Below, in pieces: positions 1 to 13,299 of a DNA stretch of 64,000 nt. The notes under the pieces are model-generated. The model worked only from the letters and a program-made list of their open reading frames with translations, was not told the origin of the DNA and did no database searches. Positions within the stretch are counted from its first letter, which is position 1. Each line of letters begins with the position of its first letter. Source of the stretch: Ophiostoma sp. CBS 140.51 (taxonomy: Eukaryota > Ascomycota > Sordariomycetes > Ophiostomatales > Ophiostomataceae); contig JANSLP010000005.1 of assembly GCA_029298735.1 (NCBI GenBank), positions 354,802-418,801 on the forward strand, in the 5' to 3' direction. The translations under genes were made by a program, and so were the position numbers.

Positions 1-1902
1 CGAGGGTGCGTCCACAGCCGTGGCCATATTTTCTTTCGTGGTGTTATGCGGATTTGTTGTCGTCGTGATATTTTGTCGTTTTCGTTGCCGCCGTTTACCG
101 ACTTTACCGTCTGCTGTCGCGTCGCGTGTCCGTGTCGTGTTTTCGATTTAAACGTGTGCGGTCGTGCCGCGCTAAGCAGGTTGTGGTCCTCGTTTAGTTG
201 TGCTGGTCTAGCGGACGTTGTCGATGTTGTTGAAGGTCGAAAAGAAAAGGAGAAGCGCAAATAAGGAGAAGCAAAAAGAGGTGAGAAGTCGTTCCTTCCT
301 TCTCGGCGCCTAATTCTCTGTTCTCAGGAGAAGTTGCCCGACAGGAATCTGGTGTGGTGTGGTTGCAGTTGCCCGCGCCTTCCCCTCCCGGAAAGGATGT
401 GTCTGTGTGGCCTGCGTTCCTTCCTTGGTTTGTGTTTGTGTGTGTACGGCTGGCTTGTTCATGTTGGCATGTGCGCAATTTTGGAAGGAAGGAACGAAGA
501 AAAGAAGGGTTCCACCGCCCATATTACCCCGTAATAGCGTCCATATTACGCCCACATGCATCCAAATGCGCTGTAGCTCCCGCAATTGCACGTCGTATGC
601 CACCATTCGAAATTCATCATTTGCGGCAGTTTACGCCATTAGCGTGAGGGGAGGCTAGGCCAGGCCCTGTTTCCCCTGGGCCAGCGGGTATTTCCAGGGG
701 TCACCTTCAGGGCCAGACTGGCCAGGCCAACCGCCAACAGACAGCACTAAAGCTATCAAAGCCCTAAAAAGGACATTCTTTCTGCCGATCTCATTCAACG
801 TCACTTGTCACTGGCATTCCATAAAGTCGTCTGGGATACAAACATTGGTGGTTCCCATGTTTTATTGTTATTGTTCATTGTTCGAGACCAATATTGTTGT
901 ACAAGACACCTTTGGCCATCTACAAACTTCACTCTGCTGCGCCTTGTGGACTCTGTTTCGTATGGTCGTTACAAGACAGGCCTGACCTCGCTGTATCTTA
1001 CAGGGGCTTTAGGGGATACTGGGAATATTAACCTGAATTACAGATTCACAGGCAAAGACTGAACCAAGACTGTCTGTCACGGAATGACACAGGGCGTCGT
1101 AAAATGTTCTTCTATTTCGCTGCATGTCGACCAAATAAATTCTATAAAATGCTTGGGCATGTTCTCACTCCGTCCATCCTCTGATCGGAGCAAAAGTAAA
1201 TTGATGTTCCTGGTTTGGCTGCCTGATCGCACGGCCAGGCCGCGACCGCTGCAAAAATGATCGCCCTCGATTTCTGTCAATCCATCAATGCCGCCCACCT
1301 AGACAATCTATTTTTGTCGGCTACTCTGAGTCGATTGTCCATCCTCCTTGTCTTTTCCCGGTAGCTTGGAGAGGCGGCATTGGAAGAGACAGTGTCGTTG
1401 CAGTGTAGTCGTAGATGATATGACGGGTGATGAGATGGCAGTGATAGGCGATCGCATTAATGATCTGAGGCCAAGGATTATGCAGCCGTCGGGCTGGCCG
1501 CGCAGCACTTTGAAAGGCTGTGGCTGGCCGTGACTGGGCCGCAAGGTCGTAAATCGTAAAATCGTTGATTGGGAGAGTAAAATCCCACCATGTTCGAATA
1601 TACCTTGCTTGATCATGTCCATCGCCGATTGACTCAGATCGTGGCATATCCGGGACAGACAATCGGGGTAAGCCATTGCAGTATGGTGAGGCAGTTTGAA
1701 ATGTTCGAGATGCCGCTCCCTCTGGATTCCAACTAAGGCCTCGGGGTAGTCTGAGGAAGCGGGATTGTTGTGGTAGGTCAGATGCCTCCGAGGGTGACCG
1801 TCTTCGGCTGCCTGTCATTGTCGTATCACGGAGGCTCGACGCCGCTATTGTTTTTGTCGCTCCGTCGTTCGTTCTTTTTTGTTTTTGTCCTCTCTGCTCT
1901 CC
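1..1902. other. Region without a supported gene
   Basis: No frame here has recognisable domains or a convincing intron-exon structure. The longest open frame is on the minus strand at 1321-1818; it reads as compositionally mixed sequence with no family resemblance. The 1.1-1.9 kb part lies just 3' of CSL4 and could include its 3' UTR. A TCGTAAATCGTAAA word at 1547-1560 recurs at 3704-3717. Confidence 0.5.
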
Positions 1903-2586
1903 TCAAAACGGCTTCGCCACCTTGCGCGGCTCGCTCACACCCGTCTCCGGGTCAATGTACTCCTTCCAGCTGACGGGATACATCGGACTGCCCGTCTCGC
2001 TCGTCGCCATCACCACACCCAACGCGTTGCTCGCCGTCGACAGGTAGTAGTTGGCCTGATCACCCAGCGAAATGACCTGGGCGCGAACAATGTCACCGGG
2101 GCGGAATGACTCGTAGATCTTAACCCGGTCCTTTTCTGTCGCCCGCACGTCTTGTGTGCGGATCAGCCCCTGCCACTCCGTGTCCAGCACCGTCTCGCCG
2201 ACCACCAAAATGGCCACGACGGCCTGCTTCTGGGTGATGCGCGTGACACGGCACAAAACAGTGTTTCCGACGTCTGGTAGGACCTCGCCGCCCTCGGCCA
2301 AAGCAGACCGAGACACGGAAATGGTCGGGCGCCGGTCGACAGCATCGGCAGCCGCCGACGCGGCCGGCGGCACCACGATGCGTGTCAGACGCTTAGCGGG
2401 GCCGGCAGGCGCACCAGAACCCTTCTCGTTGGCAGCCTCCGACTTGGCAATCTGCACGTGGCCCAGCAGCGAGGCAAACACCTGCCCCTCCGTGAGGTGT
2501 GTGCCCGGGCCCGGCAGGTACTGGCTGGACGCGCCGAGGTGCTGCCCGGGAACAATCAGCTGTCCACTGGAGACGGTAGCTGCCAT
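1903..2586 (-). CDS. CSL4: Exosome complex cap subunit Csl4 (EXOSC1)
   Basis: Single-exon gene of 227 residues. Csl4 is one of the three S1/KH cap subunits of the eukaryotic RNA exosome and helps guide RNA into the nine-subunit barrel for 3'-5' processing and decay in nucleus and cytoplasm. The N-terminus carries the typical Csl4 pattern of a V-PGQ-LG segment, then a tyrosine-leucine-PG-GT segment (about residues 10-33). A less conserved Ala/Pro-rich linker covers about 50-85. The S1-type OB fold follows at about 105-190, containing VG-TVLCRVTRI and, later, FRPGDIVRA and an S-LGD-YYLSTA segment. A C-terminal tail ends in a run around PVSWKEYIDPETG, typical of fungal members. Length fits the family (about 200-290). 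The ATG at 2586 begins the conserved N-terminus. A CA/CT dinucleotide tract lies directly upstream in the leader. No intron is needed. Confidence 0.93.
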   Translation of the reverse strand: MAATVSSGQLIVPGQHLGASSQYLPGPGTHLTEGQVFASLLGHVQIAKSEAANEKGSGAPAGPAKRLTRIVVPPAASAAADAVDRRPTISVSRSALAEGGEVLPDVGNTVLCRVTRITQKQAVVAILVVGETVLDTEWQGLIRTQDVRATEKDRVKIYESFRPGDIVRAQVISLGDQANYYLSTASNALGVVMATSETGSPMYPVSWKEYIDPETGVSEPRKVAKPF

Positions 2587-2588
2587 AT

Positions 2589-2626
<38 letters not shown>

Positions 2627-2628
2627 AG
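2589..2628. repeat. Dinucleotide microsatellite in the CSL4 leader
   Basis: A (TG)11 tract at 2589-2610 is followed by (AG)8 at 2613-2628, read on the + strand. On the transcribed (minus) strand this is a CT tract, then a CA tract ending 2 bases before the CSL4 ATG, so it is probably in the 5' UTR. Length variation between strains is likely. Confidence 0.9.
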
Positions 2629-4234
2629 AAGTTGGGTGTAAAAGAGGGCGGTGTATGTGTGTTCAGCTGTTGTGGTTGCCCTTCTGTACGTCGACGTCGA
2701 TGTGAGCTGAACATGGAAGGAAGCTTTTCGCCGCTAACTTTTTTTCTGCCACTCTCCGTTTTCTGCGAGCTGGAAAGCGCGACCGCCTTTTGGCTGTGTG
2801 TTGCGGCACGGAAAGAGATCGATTGACGCTAGTCCTTTTTCGGTAATGACCTTCAACTTATACGCAGCTTGCCACCAACATCGCGAAATACACGCACAAA
2901 GTAAATAAAGTCGATGTAAGTCGAATCGAGTCATTTTACTGGATCTACTGATTTTTCGGGGCTCATTCTCTCAGCTCCTCTTGCAAGCCCTTGCTTCGTT
3001 CATCCGGGACACTTGAGCTGAAGGTGTATCAACACGCCTCAGAAGATTTCCATTTACTCTACGCCGAGTTTCTAAAGGCAATTCAAATGTTCTCCTTCCC
3101 GAAGAGATGGAGATTATCAGCTCTACAGGTATTGATAAAATTCATGTCGTGATGGGTAAAGAGTCGCCTGGCAAGAGAAGCTGGAAAGAGCGTCACAAAC
3201 CGCAGTCCAGCTTAGACGGACACAGGAGGGAAGGAGCGTCCCGCTGATCTACCAGAGTCCTTTTGAAGATTTGACTGTCGTCAGAGTCAACCTCTGCAAT
3301 ACCACTAGCTGCGATGCGGCGTCATTTGCCTTCTTTGCTGTTGCCGGTGTGTTTCACTTTTCCTAGCAGTGGCGGGATGAACGGTCTTGCGTTGCTGAAA
3401 AAACTGCACTGTTGGATCCAGATATTCAGGGTTCCAAGGATCGTGAAATCGTATTTCGAATTTGCCTTTTCTTTTCGGGAATCGGGCAAGGGTGGCCGAT
3501 TGGGACAGGGAGTGAAGAAAATCGAGACATTTCGATATGTGACGATGGGAGGGCGTGGGCAGAGGGTGTATTAAGTCTAAACGGCCGCCCTCCCAAAATG
3601 CTTCGCCGAAATCTCCACACACAAACAAGGCGGAGCAGCTGAACACTACCCTTACCAGCAGCCAACGTTCTGTTTTGTCCACCCCCTTGACTCCCCTCGA
3701 CAATCGTAAATCGTAAAGCAACTGAGACCCAAAAATCGAGAATCGGGAAACTTTTCAGATGCACGATTGGAATGGAGCTTGGCCCAGCCCTGACATCGAT
3801 CTTGGGTCCGGGCACTTTTCCTTTTCTGTTTTCTTGCTTTGCTGCGAGCCTGCTCTTTACATTTTTGCCTCGCCCGCCCGCCTTTGCAGGCTGCATGAGC
3901 CTTGTGCACCTTTTACCCTTTGCACTATCCACCACAGCTGCATCTGTGCATTGGTGGCCATCATTCCCGCAGAACATGGCATCTCACGATCTCGGGGATC
4001 TGTCTCGACGCGACTAGAACACAATCCTTCACGAACTCATGTGGCTCTCTGTGTGGATCAACTATTTCAGTAGATTGCAAGCACAGCTGGACCAAATACA
4101 CGGAGACTTCTCCGTCGACTTCGCTCCGATTCCTGACAATTGTTGCTGAAACTGTGCTGTGATGCTCGGATCTTGTCCAATCGTAACGCCCGACATAAAT
4201 TTGGCTGGGAAGGAATAACCTAGGCACCACATCA

Positions 4235-4543
4235 CTAGGAAGCCATCACCATCCTCAGCCTTGCGGTTTGCAATGTAATTACCTCCAACGAATACCGACG
4301 AAATAGGGAAAGATGCATGTTCTTCTCTTCTCTATGCAAACGTAAGTATCTAAGGACTTCTACAAAGTTTTTGTCATTCTTGTTTGATTTTTGTAGGCTT
4401 TTATAGGCTAAAAAAATTAGGACAAAAACATTACTCAACTCATCAAAAAACCCAATGCTTCTCATTCTTCTCAAGAATATATTAAAACCCATACCATACC
4501 AAAATAAAATAGGAGCTTTACGTGAATATTTTATTCCGCTCAT
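4235..4543 (-). CDS. Candidate small ORF in an AT-rich island (unrecognised)
   Basis: A 102-codon ATG-initiated frame lies within an island of about 31% G+C (counted over 4321-4560), unlike the GC-rich coding exons elsewhere in the window. The product would be basic, rich in Phe, Leu, Arg and Lys, with a central hydrophobic stretch, and its third codon positions are mostly A or T. Open frames of this length are improbable in such AT-rich DNA. No family is recognised and no intron or neighbouring exon was identified. It may be chance, an old insertion, or a fragment of foreign or organellar origin. Treat as a hypothesis only. Confidence 0.15.
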   Translation of the reverse strand: MSGIKYSRKAPILFWYGMGFNIFLRRMRSIGFFDELSNVFVLIFLAYKSLQKSNKNDKNFVEVLRYLRLHREEKNMHLSLFRRYSLEVITLQTARLRMVMAS

Positions 4544-7500
4544 GAACGTCAAATTTCGATTTTTTTCTTTTTCTTTCTACAATTCACACGCCGAGCTGAT
4601 TTAATTTATTTCAAGAACGGGAGGGCCAGTGTTGTCGTCCTACACCCTGTACTACAGACGGGCGTATTAGGAGACGATCGAGCGGTACACGAATAGGGTT
4701 CTCCGTTTGTCCTAGAGGTGTTGCGTCGTACGGGATCGGGGAACGGGATGGGGTGACGTGGTCCGGGTGGCTGCGCAAGGATGAGGTGATTGGGGAGGTG
4801 GAATAAAAAGGCAAATGAAAACAATCGCGATACAATACTGCGCTGTAAAATAATCTTTGGAGAGCCAGTGGATCGATGCAGTCAGCTACGCAAGTTAGAA
4901 GTGATGACAATGGGCTTGTTTTATTGCCGAGCCGTGCAAACGGCTTCCGGTAATGGTGGAGCTACCCGGGTTGCAGATTATTTTCAGCCTATCCGAGCAC
5001 GGTCCTGGACTCACCAGAATAAAAAAAAGACAGAAGACAAAAAGACAACTACCTGGCAGATGCACGACATCGCGGCTAACCGGGCGGTGTGTTGTCTCAG
5101 AGAATGACAAAGCAGGGAAGAGGGGAGAAAAGAGAGACAGAACAAAGCACGGAGCACTTTGTCCAAGATACAAAAGAGGGAAACGTTTGTACGGCTGGGT
5201 GTGGGTTGGGGGACAGACTGAGGGCCGGGAAGGCAAGAAACAGAAAAGTAGAGAGTCACAATAGAAAACTGGAGGGGGTGTGGCCGAGAATACGTCGCTG
5301 GATATGTATGTCTCCATGGTGAGGTCGCACAAAGTGATGCAGCTCTTCTGTTTCGTACTAGGATAGAAGGAGTTGATCTCAGGGCAAAGTAGCTTGTTCG
5401 TCACAAGTACAAGAAGGATGCTTCTCTCTGGGGTGGGAAGGATCTGCGCAAACGAACTCTTTCGGAGAACTGAGCTGCAAGGAAAACGCAGACAAAGTCA
5501 TCGAATACACATAAAACGAACTAGTCCGTCTGCCGATGCAAGATATACAAGCTCGACAAGACATAATGTGCATCGAAAGTATCAGGTGCATCAACCCTGA
5601 CCCGAATCCTTGAGCCCTGTACGGGGTACTTTTACAGACGTACATACCTATTTCGCTGTTTGTCTAATTCATTGTCCCTCACGATAGCATCGTATGCCCT
5701 CTTGGACTTCGTGGCTTGGCGTGACACGGGTTACGGCAGTACTCCCGTCGACTTTTGTATCTCCCTCAAAACTGCGGCAGGATTTATATATGTACGCCGC
5801 ATGTCGTAAGGTGAGGGGAGTTGTGTCCTGGTGGTACAGCGCACACAGCTTCTATGATCTTTTTAAGCTCCCGGTGCAGTCCGTGACAGAAGACAATGGC
5901 GCACATAGCCGGGCAGAGCAAACGAGCTATTATACAATGCACTTCGGGAAGCAAAAGGCGCAAGCCATGTGGAGTTAGTTGGATGCCGAGAGCACGGCAT
6001 GTATGTACGGGACAAGGTGGAAGATGCGAGCTAGAAACTTCACCTGATGTGGCATTGACCTCGATGCACTACGGGAGGAAGAGCAAGTGTTTGGTATCGC
6101 GGAATCAGTAACGGGGACGGCCATATGCAAACAGTTGTATTGAGGCAATCCTTGAGAGGAATGTCATAGTCAGGCATTAGGCCATCATATTTACTGGAGA
6201 ATGAAAACGACCCCCACCCTCTGTCTTGAGTCCAACACGGCGATACACAGCATGTGCTGTGAGAGCCTCGTGCTTTGCTCGGTGTAAGTAACCAGGTGGA
6301 AAGGTAAAGGTTCACCTTACGAAACCAATAACTCGGCGAGGTTGTGTTTCAAAAAATCACTAGCTAGTCTACGGAGAACAAATACGAATGAGTCTACATC
6401 TTACCCTTTTGTTTGGACGACGTTGCATCGTCGCTGTATACACACTCCATACAAAAAACGGGTCCTTCCCGAGCACGACGTCAAACTCAAACATTCAAAT
6501 TGAAATAAAAGAGGCAAGCTGAAACCCTGCTCCTTGTTTTGACCGATATGTACATGTTCCTGTAGAACAAAACAAAGTGAACCAGGCGAGTACACCCGAT
6601 TATGTCGTGGATTTGACCATCCCAAGCTGCAGGGCTGATCTGTAAACAGTCACAGACAGAAATTCGTTTTCTTCACACCGTCACGTAGTCATCTTGAAGG
6701 CCCATGAATCTAACAAGGAGCTTGAAGTATTCATTGCAGAAGACAGTCACGCACATAATTTTGCTGCTTTCTATATTCTTTTTTAAAGTACAATGCCAGT
6801 CATTATCCCTCGCTCTCGCACGTTAGCCTTACTACGAAATAAAGACCTAGCTGCATCATTATATGTACATAATTCAATGGAATTATTGTATTCACATTGA
6901 AAGATAAGCGAAAATTTGTACAATTATTTCCACATCTCAATTTTCTTTTGGGCTACATGAACAGGCGCCGCCAGATATGGATGTATATACATGAAATACC
7001 GTCTCTTCTGCTCTATCTTTATTTTATCACAAATAAAGTTACTACAAGTTATTTACGCGATTGTATTGATTTACCAGAAGAAAGGGAGACTCATGAAATT
7101 GTCGAATTCTTCTCTCAAACCATGCGGCTCACAGATGCAAGGGGAGCGAGAGACATCAAACAAAAATATATACGACGTGATAGAAGGAACGTCCCGAGAG
7201 GCGCATGAAAATGCAATTCCGAAAACAATTGTTAATTTAATTTCAACCTTCCGTGCAAGTGAATGACAAGTTTGAATAGATACGAGTATCTGAACTTGAG
7301 CGGCCCTTCCATTTACCTTCTTTTTATGTCACCTCGCATGCATATGGCTATTTTCCTCCCGTGAACGGCCCGTCTTAAAATGTGAGGAAATAAAACCCCC
7401 TCTACCATCATCTCCGCCTTCCTTTGATGTCTTCCTGACTCCTTCTTGGTGTCGTGATTCGCCCGCGGCCAAGACTTCGTGACTAGTACAGTATCATCCG

Positions 7501-10500
7501 GCAATGGAAAGCAAACAAGCCGCCCCACAACAACGACTCGAAGCGAGCCGGACAGATAAAAGAAATCTGCGAGAAATAAAGAAATAAAAAAAGTCAAACG
7601 ACAATAAAGTAAGGCTTCCGGCTAGATTTTCCAAGCGTCGTCTTCATTTATTTTGCTGCTTCGAGAAGAACAGGAAGACAGGGATGGGCGACGCTTTAAA
7701 AACGGTCTGGTGATGGGATGACGGCTAGGACTTTGATGTGTTTGCTCTCCATTCTATTCACTGTTTACCTCATTTTATATCCCTGTTTCCAGACCTCACC
7801 AACTATGTTGTTTTATGTAGAAAGCTTAATACAAGCGTGCAAAGGGGACAAAATGAATAAGAGCACATAGCAATAAAAGGAACACTAGTATCGCTCATCA
7901 CCTGGTCGAGAGTGAGTCGAAGCTTCAACTCCCGTCAAACCTTTCTATAAAAAGAAACAGGCGAATTTGTAACCGAACCAGTTGAGCCAGTCTCTTTCTC
8001 AGAAAACAGTTCGTGACCTACTGTGTAGACCTTTACCCGAGAGTACGCCCCTCTCGCCCCTATTTTCTATGGTCATGAATTTCCTGTTATTATATCGTCT
8101 TATATTGTCCCATTCCCCAGCGAGCGGATAAAATGATGCTCAACGGCTGTGGCTTCTCGTTCGTGGCGGCCTTTCTCTTATTTTGAAAATTCATTAAAGT
8201 CTCTATGACCCCTCTATGAGCGTTATAAAGGGCGAGATTGTTTTTTTGGGTTCTTTTTTTTTCCTTTTCGGTCCCGTTCTCTCGGTTTCTATCTAACTGC
8301 CAGGGGCTCACCCTATTAGCAGTTCGAAATACCAAGTCATCTTACAAACAAGTCAATCGGCAGACATCCTACTCGCCACTGCTTGGGATGACTTGCATGA
8401 CTTGAGTAGCATTCGAGTGAGCCGGGCTGCCGGCGGGTTCAACGAAAAAAAAAAGAAGAAGAAAAACAAGGGGAAAAATCACAAACAAACAAAAAATCAG
8501 CTCCGACAAGAGATAATCTGCCAACTCACCTATCTTACCTGTTGGGCTTCTAACAGTGACGATTTGGTGCCCATATGGAGCCGGATGCCGAGCAAGTGTG
8601 TTGAAACTACGACGTATTACAGCAAACTGAAAAGTGCCAAACCCCCATATTTCACGCAGCGCTGCAAACAATGTATTATTCTCCGTCGGTGTCCCCAATT
8701 CTTGCCTTGTTTCGAGCTAAACAAAGAAGCTGTCTGCAGTCTGCATGTCTTCGTACTGCCCTATTCCCGTAGCTTGTTCGCCTCTCCCCCAATACCAAAC
8801 CAAAAGTAAGCCCCATTTGCATCCTGCGGATGCAACACACATAGCCCCTGCCCTGATGCCCAACGTTGGTTGGCTGGATAGCCTCGTAGCCCGACGAAGA
8901 GGACACCAAAAACACGCAAACAAGTGGTGATCGAAAGAAGTGCAAAGAACGAAAAGGAAGGAGAAGGCACAAAAAAAAGATCCTCAAACCGTCCAGAGGC
9001 GCTTAAAGGATGCAGATTGTCAATACTTCATTTGTGCCCTATCAGTTAGGTCGGCATTAGCTCCCCTAGCCGTAGGTGTGTTTGTTCGTGGGTTGATGCG
9101 CATACATACGCTGCGACTCAAGTGACCTTCATGTGGAGACCAGAACTGTTTCTTGGGGACAAAACAGAGCCACTTATGTCGGCACATGAGAGGTAACCGG
9201 TTTTTCTCGCCAGGCACAGATGATGAGCCGATGCTGCAGTTGCGTCTTGTGAAGCATCTTGCTTGCACTTACATGCCCGTTTGTTGAGTCAGTTTGCCGC
9301 CTCTAGGTCTTGATCAACAAGTTTTAATGTGCGTCTGGGTACAAGTATCTGCTGTTCAGTGCCTGAGTATCCTTCAATCCAAAGGTCGTGACGTCTGCCC
9401 AACACTTGTTTTGTCAAGAGAGCAATTTCTCGCTTCTCTCGGGTAGATATACGGCATAAGGTTGCAAACAAAGAAGGAAATGGAAACGACAAGACTTTGA
9501 GTCTAGACTTGTTCCACGAAACTTAAACTCGACTCGCAGTTTGTGCCGTTGGGGGAGGACAATGTCACACCCTCACATGTGGCCGCTGGTGGCCCTCTTC
9601 CCTTCAGCTCGTTGTCTCTCGGGCCGTCACACAAAGCTTTCCGTCGGTTGACAACCGCAACAACCAAAAAGAGCACGTGTGCCCCCCAGCATCCACACAT
9701 TTTTAACGGCGTTGTGAACTTCATACTTTAATGGCGGCGTGCTGTCTATCGCCAAATAGCAAGAATTGGGGAAACAAACGAGGGTGGAGAGGAGGGCCTG
9801 AGGAAGTGTCCAACACCAAAGCCTGGCTATTCGTATCGCATCCTGAGATACGGGGCATATGACGCACTTGTACGCCTCCAAGGCCGTGGACTTATGAGAA
9901 CGTGTGGCTTGAGAATCTTCAACACATTTGGGTGCACCGCCAGGGATTTATTCCGAGAAAAGTGGAAATTCGAGCTTGAACGCTAGCCACATCACACGCA
10001 TTGCACAAGGCGGATAGTAGGTTATGCTAGGGCGCAAAATCAAAATGAGGCACTCCGAGACAGAGGCTAAGTTCGTCGTTCTGCCAGGATGGTGATGGTT
10101 CATGGGGCGCGAAGGGGAGCAGGGACAACACAAGGCATGGCCGGCTGGCAAAAGCTGCTGGCAGAATGACAGGTGTCACCGCTAAAGTTGACCGCCTCAT
10201 GTAGAGGGTGTAAAGATTGGACGCCAGAGTTGCCAGTAAAAAAGATGTAAATGAGCGGTCGGGCAACGGGCGGTCGGCGTCAGTGTGCATCGGAACATGT
10301 ACTCGATTTCGATATGAGCCACTAATAAATAGGGCGGCTGATACAGGCCACGCGCGGAACTGGGTAGAAGTTCAAGTTGACAAAAAAGACTTTGAAGTTG
10401 AGGCTGTGAGTCTTCTCCCTGTGAGCACTGAGTGTATTTATCAATCACATATCTTGTCGTTCAGTTTATTATTTGGGAACGAAGTTTGTACCTGACCGCT

Positions 10501-13272
10501 AGTTCGTCCACCTCCTTCTCTCACATCTCCCAAGAAGTAACTGGAGGAGTGGGCGGGTGGAGGGGCCGCATGCGTGATGGCATGCGTGTAAGTGATATTG
10601 TGACAGCGCGACAGCCGTCTGGCCCGGTATATCCAATGGTTCGCGGCTTTTCCTTCCCAAAAGCCCAATTCTTCTTTTGTTCCGGCTTTGCGTGCTCAAC
10701 CACCAGTTTGCTCTCTATGTAACGGACAGACGGGTTGTGACCAAAGCAAGAGCCCTAGACGACGCCAAAACCGAAACCCAGGGAAAGAAACAAACACTGG
10801 GCGGAGCTTATTGACCGCTGGGGAAACCAAATGCTCATCGATTGAGCGCAGGTACTCTTTGGCTTGCTGTTTTGGTTGGCATGGGGTTCCAGATGGTTGA
10901 ACAAGGCGGCTTAATAGAAATTGTTTTCATATGCTGCTCTTTCTCCGCAACAAGTGTTTTAGTAGGCATTGGTCCCGAACATCATAGTCTTCTGGTCGCC
11001 AGACAGGTTTCCGCATTTCTTGGTTGTGTTCGTTTTTCGTCGTGCCTCTTTCAAACCCAGCATGCCTTTTTGTCAGGCTACATCTGGTTTGGTTCAGCCC
11101 CGCAAGCCGAAAGAGCCTCCAGAATATCCGTATGCCGGAGATGGTGTTCTGTAATACACATGCCTTGCGTGATGTGGGATTGAAAACATGGCAGCCGCAG
11201 AAAATCTCAGAGAAGCGCGCGCGCTCCAGAAGGTTATGGCGCAAGAAACAACACCCAAAAAGTGCCGGGGGGCAGCAGACGCACAGACATTTTGGCTCGG
11301 CTGGCGGCCCTTGTTCGATCAGCAAGCGCCTCGAAGCAGTTCAGAGTGTTCATCAATCTCGCCGTGTTGCATCGCACAATCCCCAGTATGGATAGGGCAA
11401 CGTCGGCTGGGCTGGCGTTGGCAGAATTGGGTAGTGTGGTATGGTCTGGCAAAGGACGATGGCATTGCCAGGCCAGTCACGGAAAGTAAGATGATCCATG
11501 ATGTGTCCGCACCCCGGCTCCTGTCTTCCTGCTTCTGGTGCCATCGTTCCTTCACTCCCTATTGCTCATGGTTGGCGGCTATCCGATGTCACGGCCTGTT
11601 GCCTGCAATGGGCGAGGATTCAATGCATCGAAGTCTTGCTATGCTCGTTGCTACACACCGTTTATTTCAACCCCCTCGTCGGTTGGTTTTTGGTGTGAAG
11701 ACTGCTGAAACTTGTGCCCGCAGAAGCGGTGTATTTCCTGTGCCTATTCATCAGAAGTTAGCGGTGACCGCCCTATCAATTTATGGTGTGTCCGTGTGCT
11801 CTACACGTACAGGTATCATACTCGTATTTGTTGCGCCAATTTGAGAACGTGATGCGTCTCGCCCACAAGGATTTACTTCGCAGAGTTTTTTCTTGGCTGT
11901 CTCGTGAGGGATAAATTTACTTACCGCTTTGCGTTGCTTCCAAGGACTTCTCCCGGCACAGTTCTTCACTTTCTTTTGTTCTTCCTTTTGAGGGAGGCGA
12001 ACATGGACGTGGACTCAGGCGCCGGGGCTGGGGTTTGAGGCTGGAACCAGGGTGAACCGGCCCCATTGCGGGTGCTCAATTCCCCTCGCCATTGCGTCCC
12101 AAAACGGGCAGAGGCCGTGAATGACAGTGTGCGAGAGGTCGTGAGAAAGAGAGTAAATTGAGAGAAAGAGCGCGTGGTAACAGGGATTGGGGGCGGCGCA
12201 TAGAGACAGCGATGTGAATCCATCCAAGCGAACGGAAAATCAGTATGGTTGGGCTGGTCAGGCGAGTAAGATTCTTGTCAGCAGGCCGGACCACGTAAAT
12301 ACAAATCGTACGCTGGCTGGGGTGTTTCGGGCGACGCAGATAAAGATGCGTGGGTTGCGATCATTACAGGCATTGTCGGTGTTGGGTATGAAATGAGAGA
12401 AGGCAGAAAAAAACGAGGCGGCGTGTGAGGCAAACTGCAGGGATTTGACAAGAGGTAAGATGGAGACGGATGAAGGACAATGGTGTCTATTCCTCCATGT
12501 CTGAAAGGATGGGCAGCAAGGGACTTCACGCGGAGGCAGGAGCGAGAAAGGAACAAAGGAAGGAACGACAAATGGAATAAATAATACGGAGAACGGGTGA
12601 GGGAAGGAAGGATGCCCACGAACGTGAACAAGACAAGGGAAGTCGCCCAAGGCAAACATGTTAGCGTTGCAGAAAATCGCCAAAATGCAAGGGCAGCACC
12701 TGCCGGGAGCCGAATGGGCCGGAGGGGAAGAAAGAACGATGATAATGTTTGTGCAAAAATAGGAAACGCAAGAAGGAGCGAAGGGTTGCGTGAAGAAACA
12801 AGTGGGAAAGCGGTATGGGCGACTCGAACGAGGCAGGCACGATGGCAACACTGCGTGTCATGACTTCCACTATGAATGCGACGAAGGATGCATATGTTCA
12901 TCTCGTTGTGTATGTTTGCCCAGAGGAAGGGGCAGCCCCGTAAAAGTCAAATCGGAGAAGGCGAGGACGACACGGATGCTCACGTGGCCCTACCACCTCT
13001 CCTTAATTGCCCTCTGGTTTCAACCGGGCAGTCGTGCGCGTAACAGTGGCCGGAGGTTCTTGCCTACATGTGACTTACACGATGGCCACACCACAGACCG
13101 GGAAACCGCATCTGGCGGGCTAGGATCTCTCTCTTTCCCTCCCCAAAAGAAGAAGCATGTCTCTTTCCTTCTTTGTCCTCTGTGCTCTTTCCCAAAACGA
13201 ACACCGTACGTCGTACTCGAGATCCGTTTTCTCCGCAGACCAGGCCGCTTCCAAATCCGCCCACAGCTCCAT

Positions 13273-13299
13273 CCTCCATTCCCTCCATTCCCTCCATTC
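13273..13299. repeat. Three perfect tandem copies of a 9-bp unit
   Basis: CCTCCATTC is repeated three times without mismatch. It sits in the pyrimidine-rich stretch upstream of the Myb gene. Confidence 0.9.
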
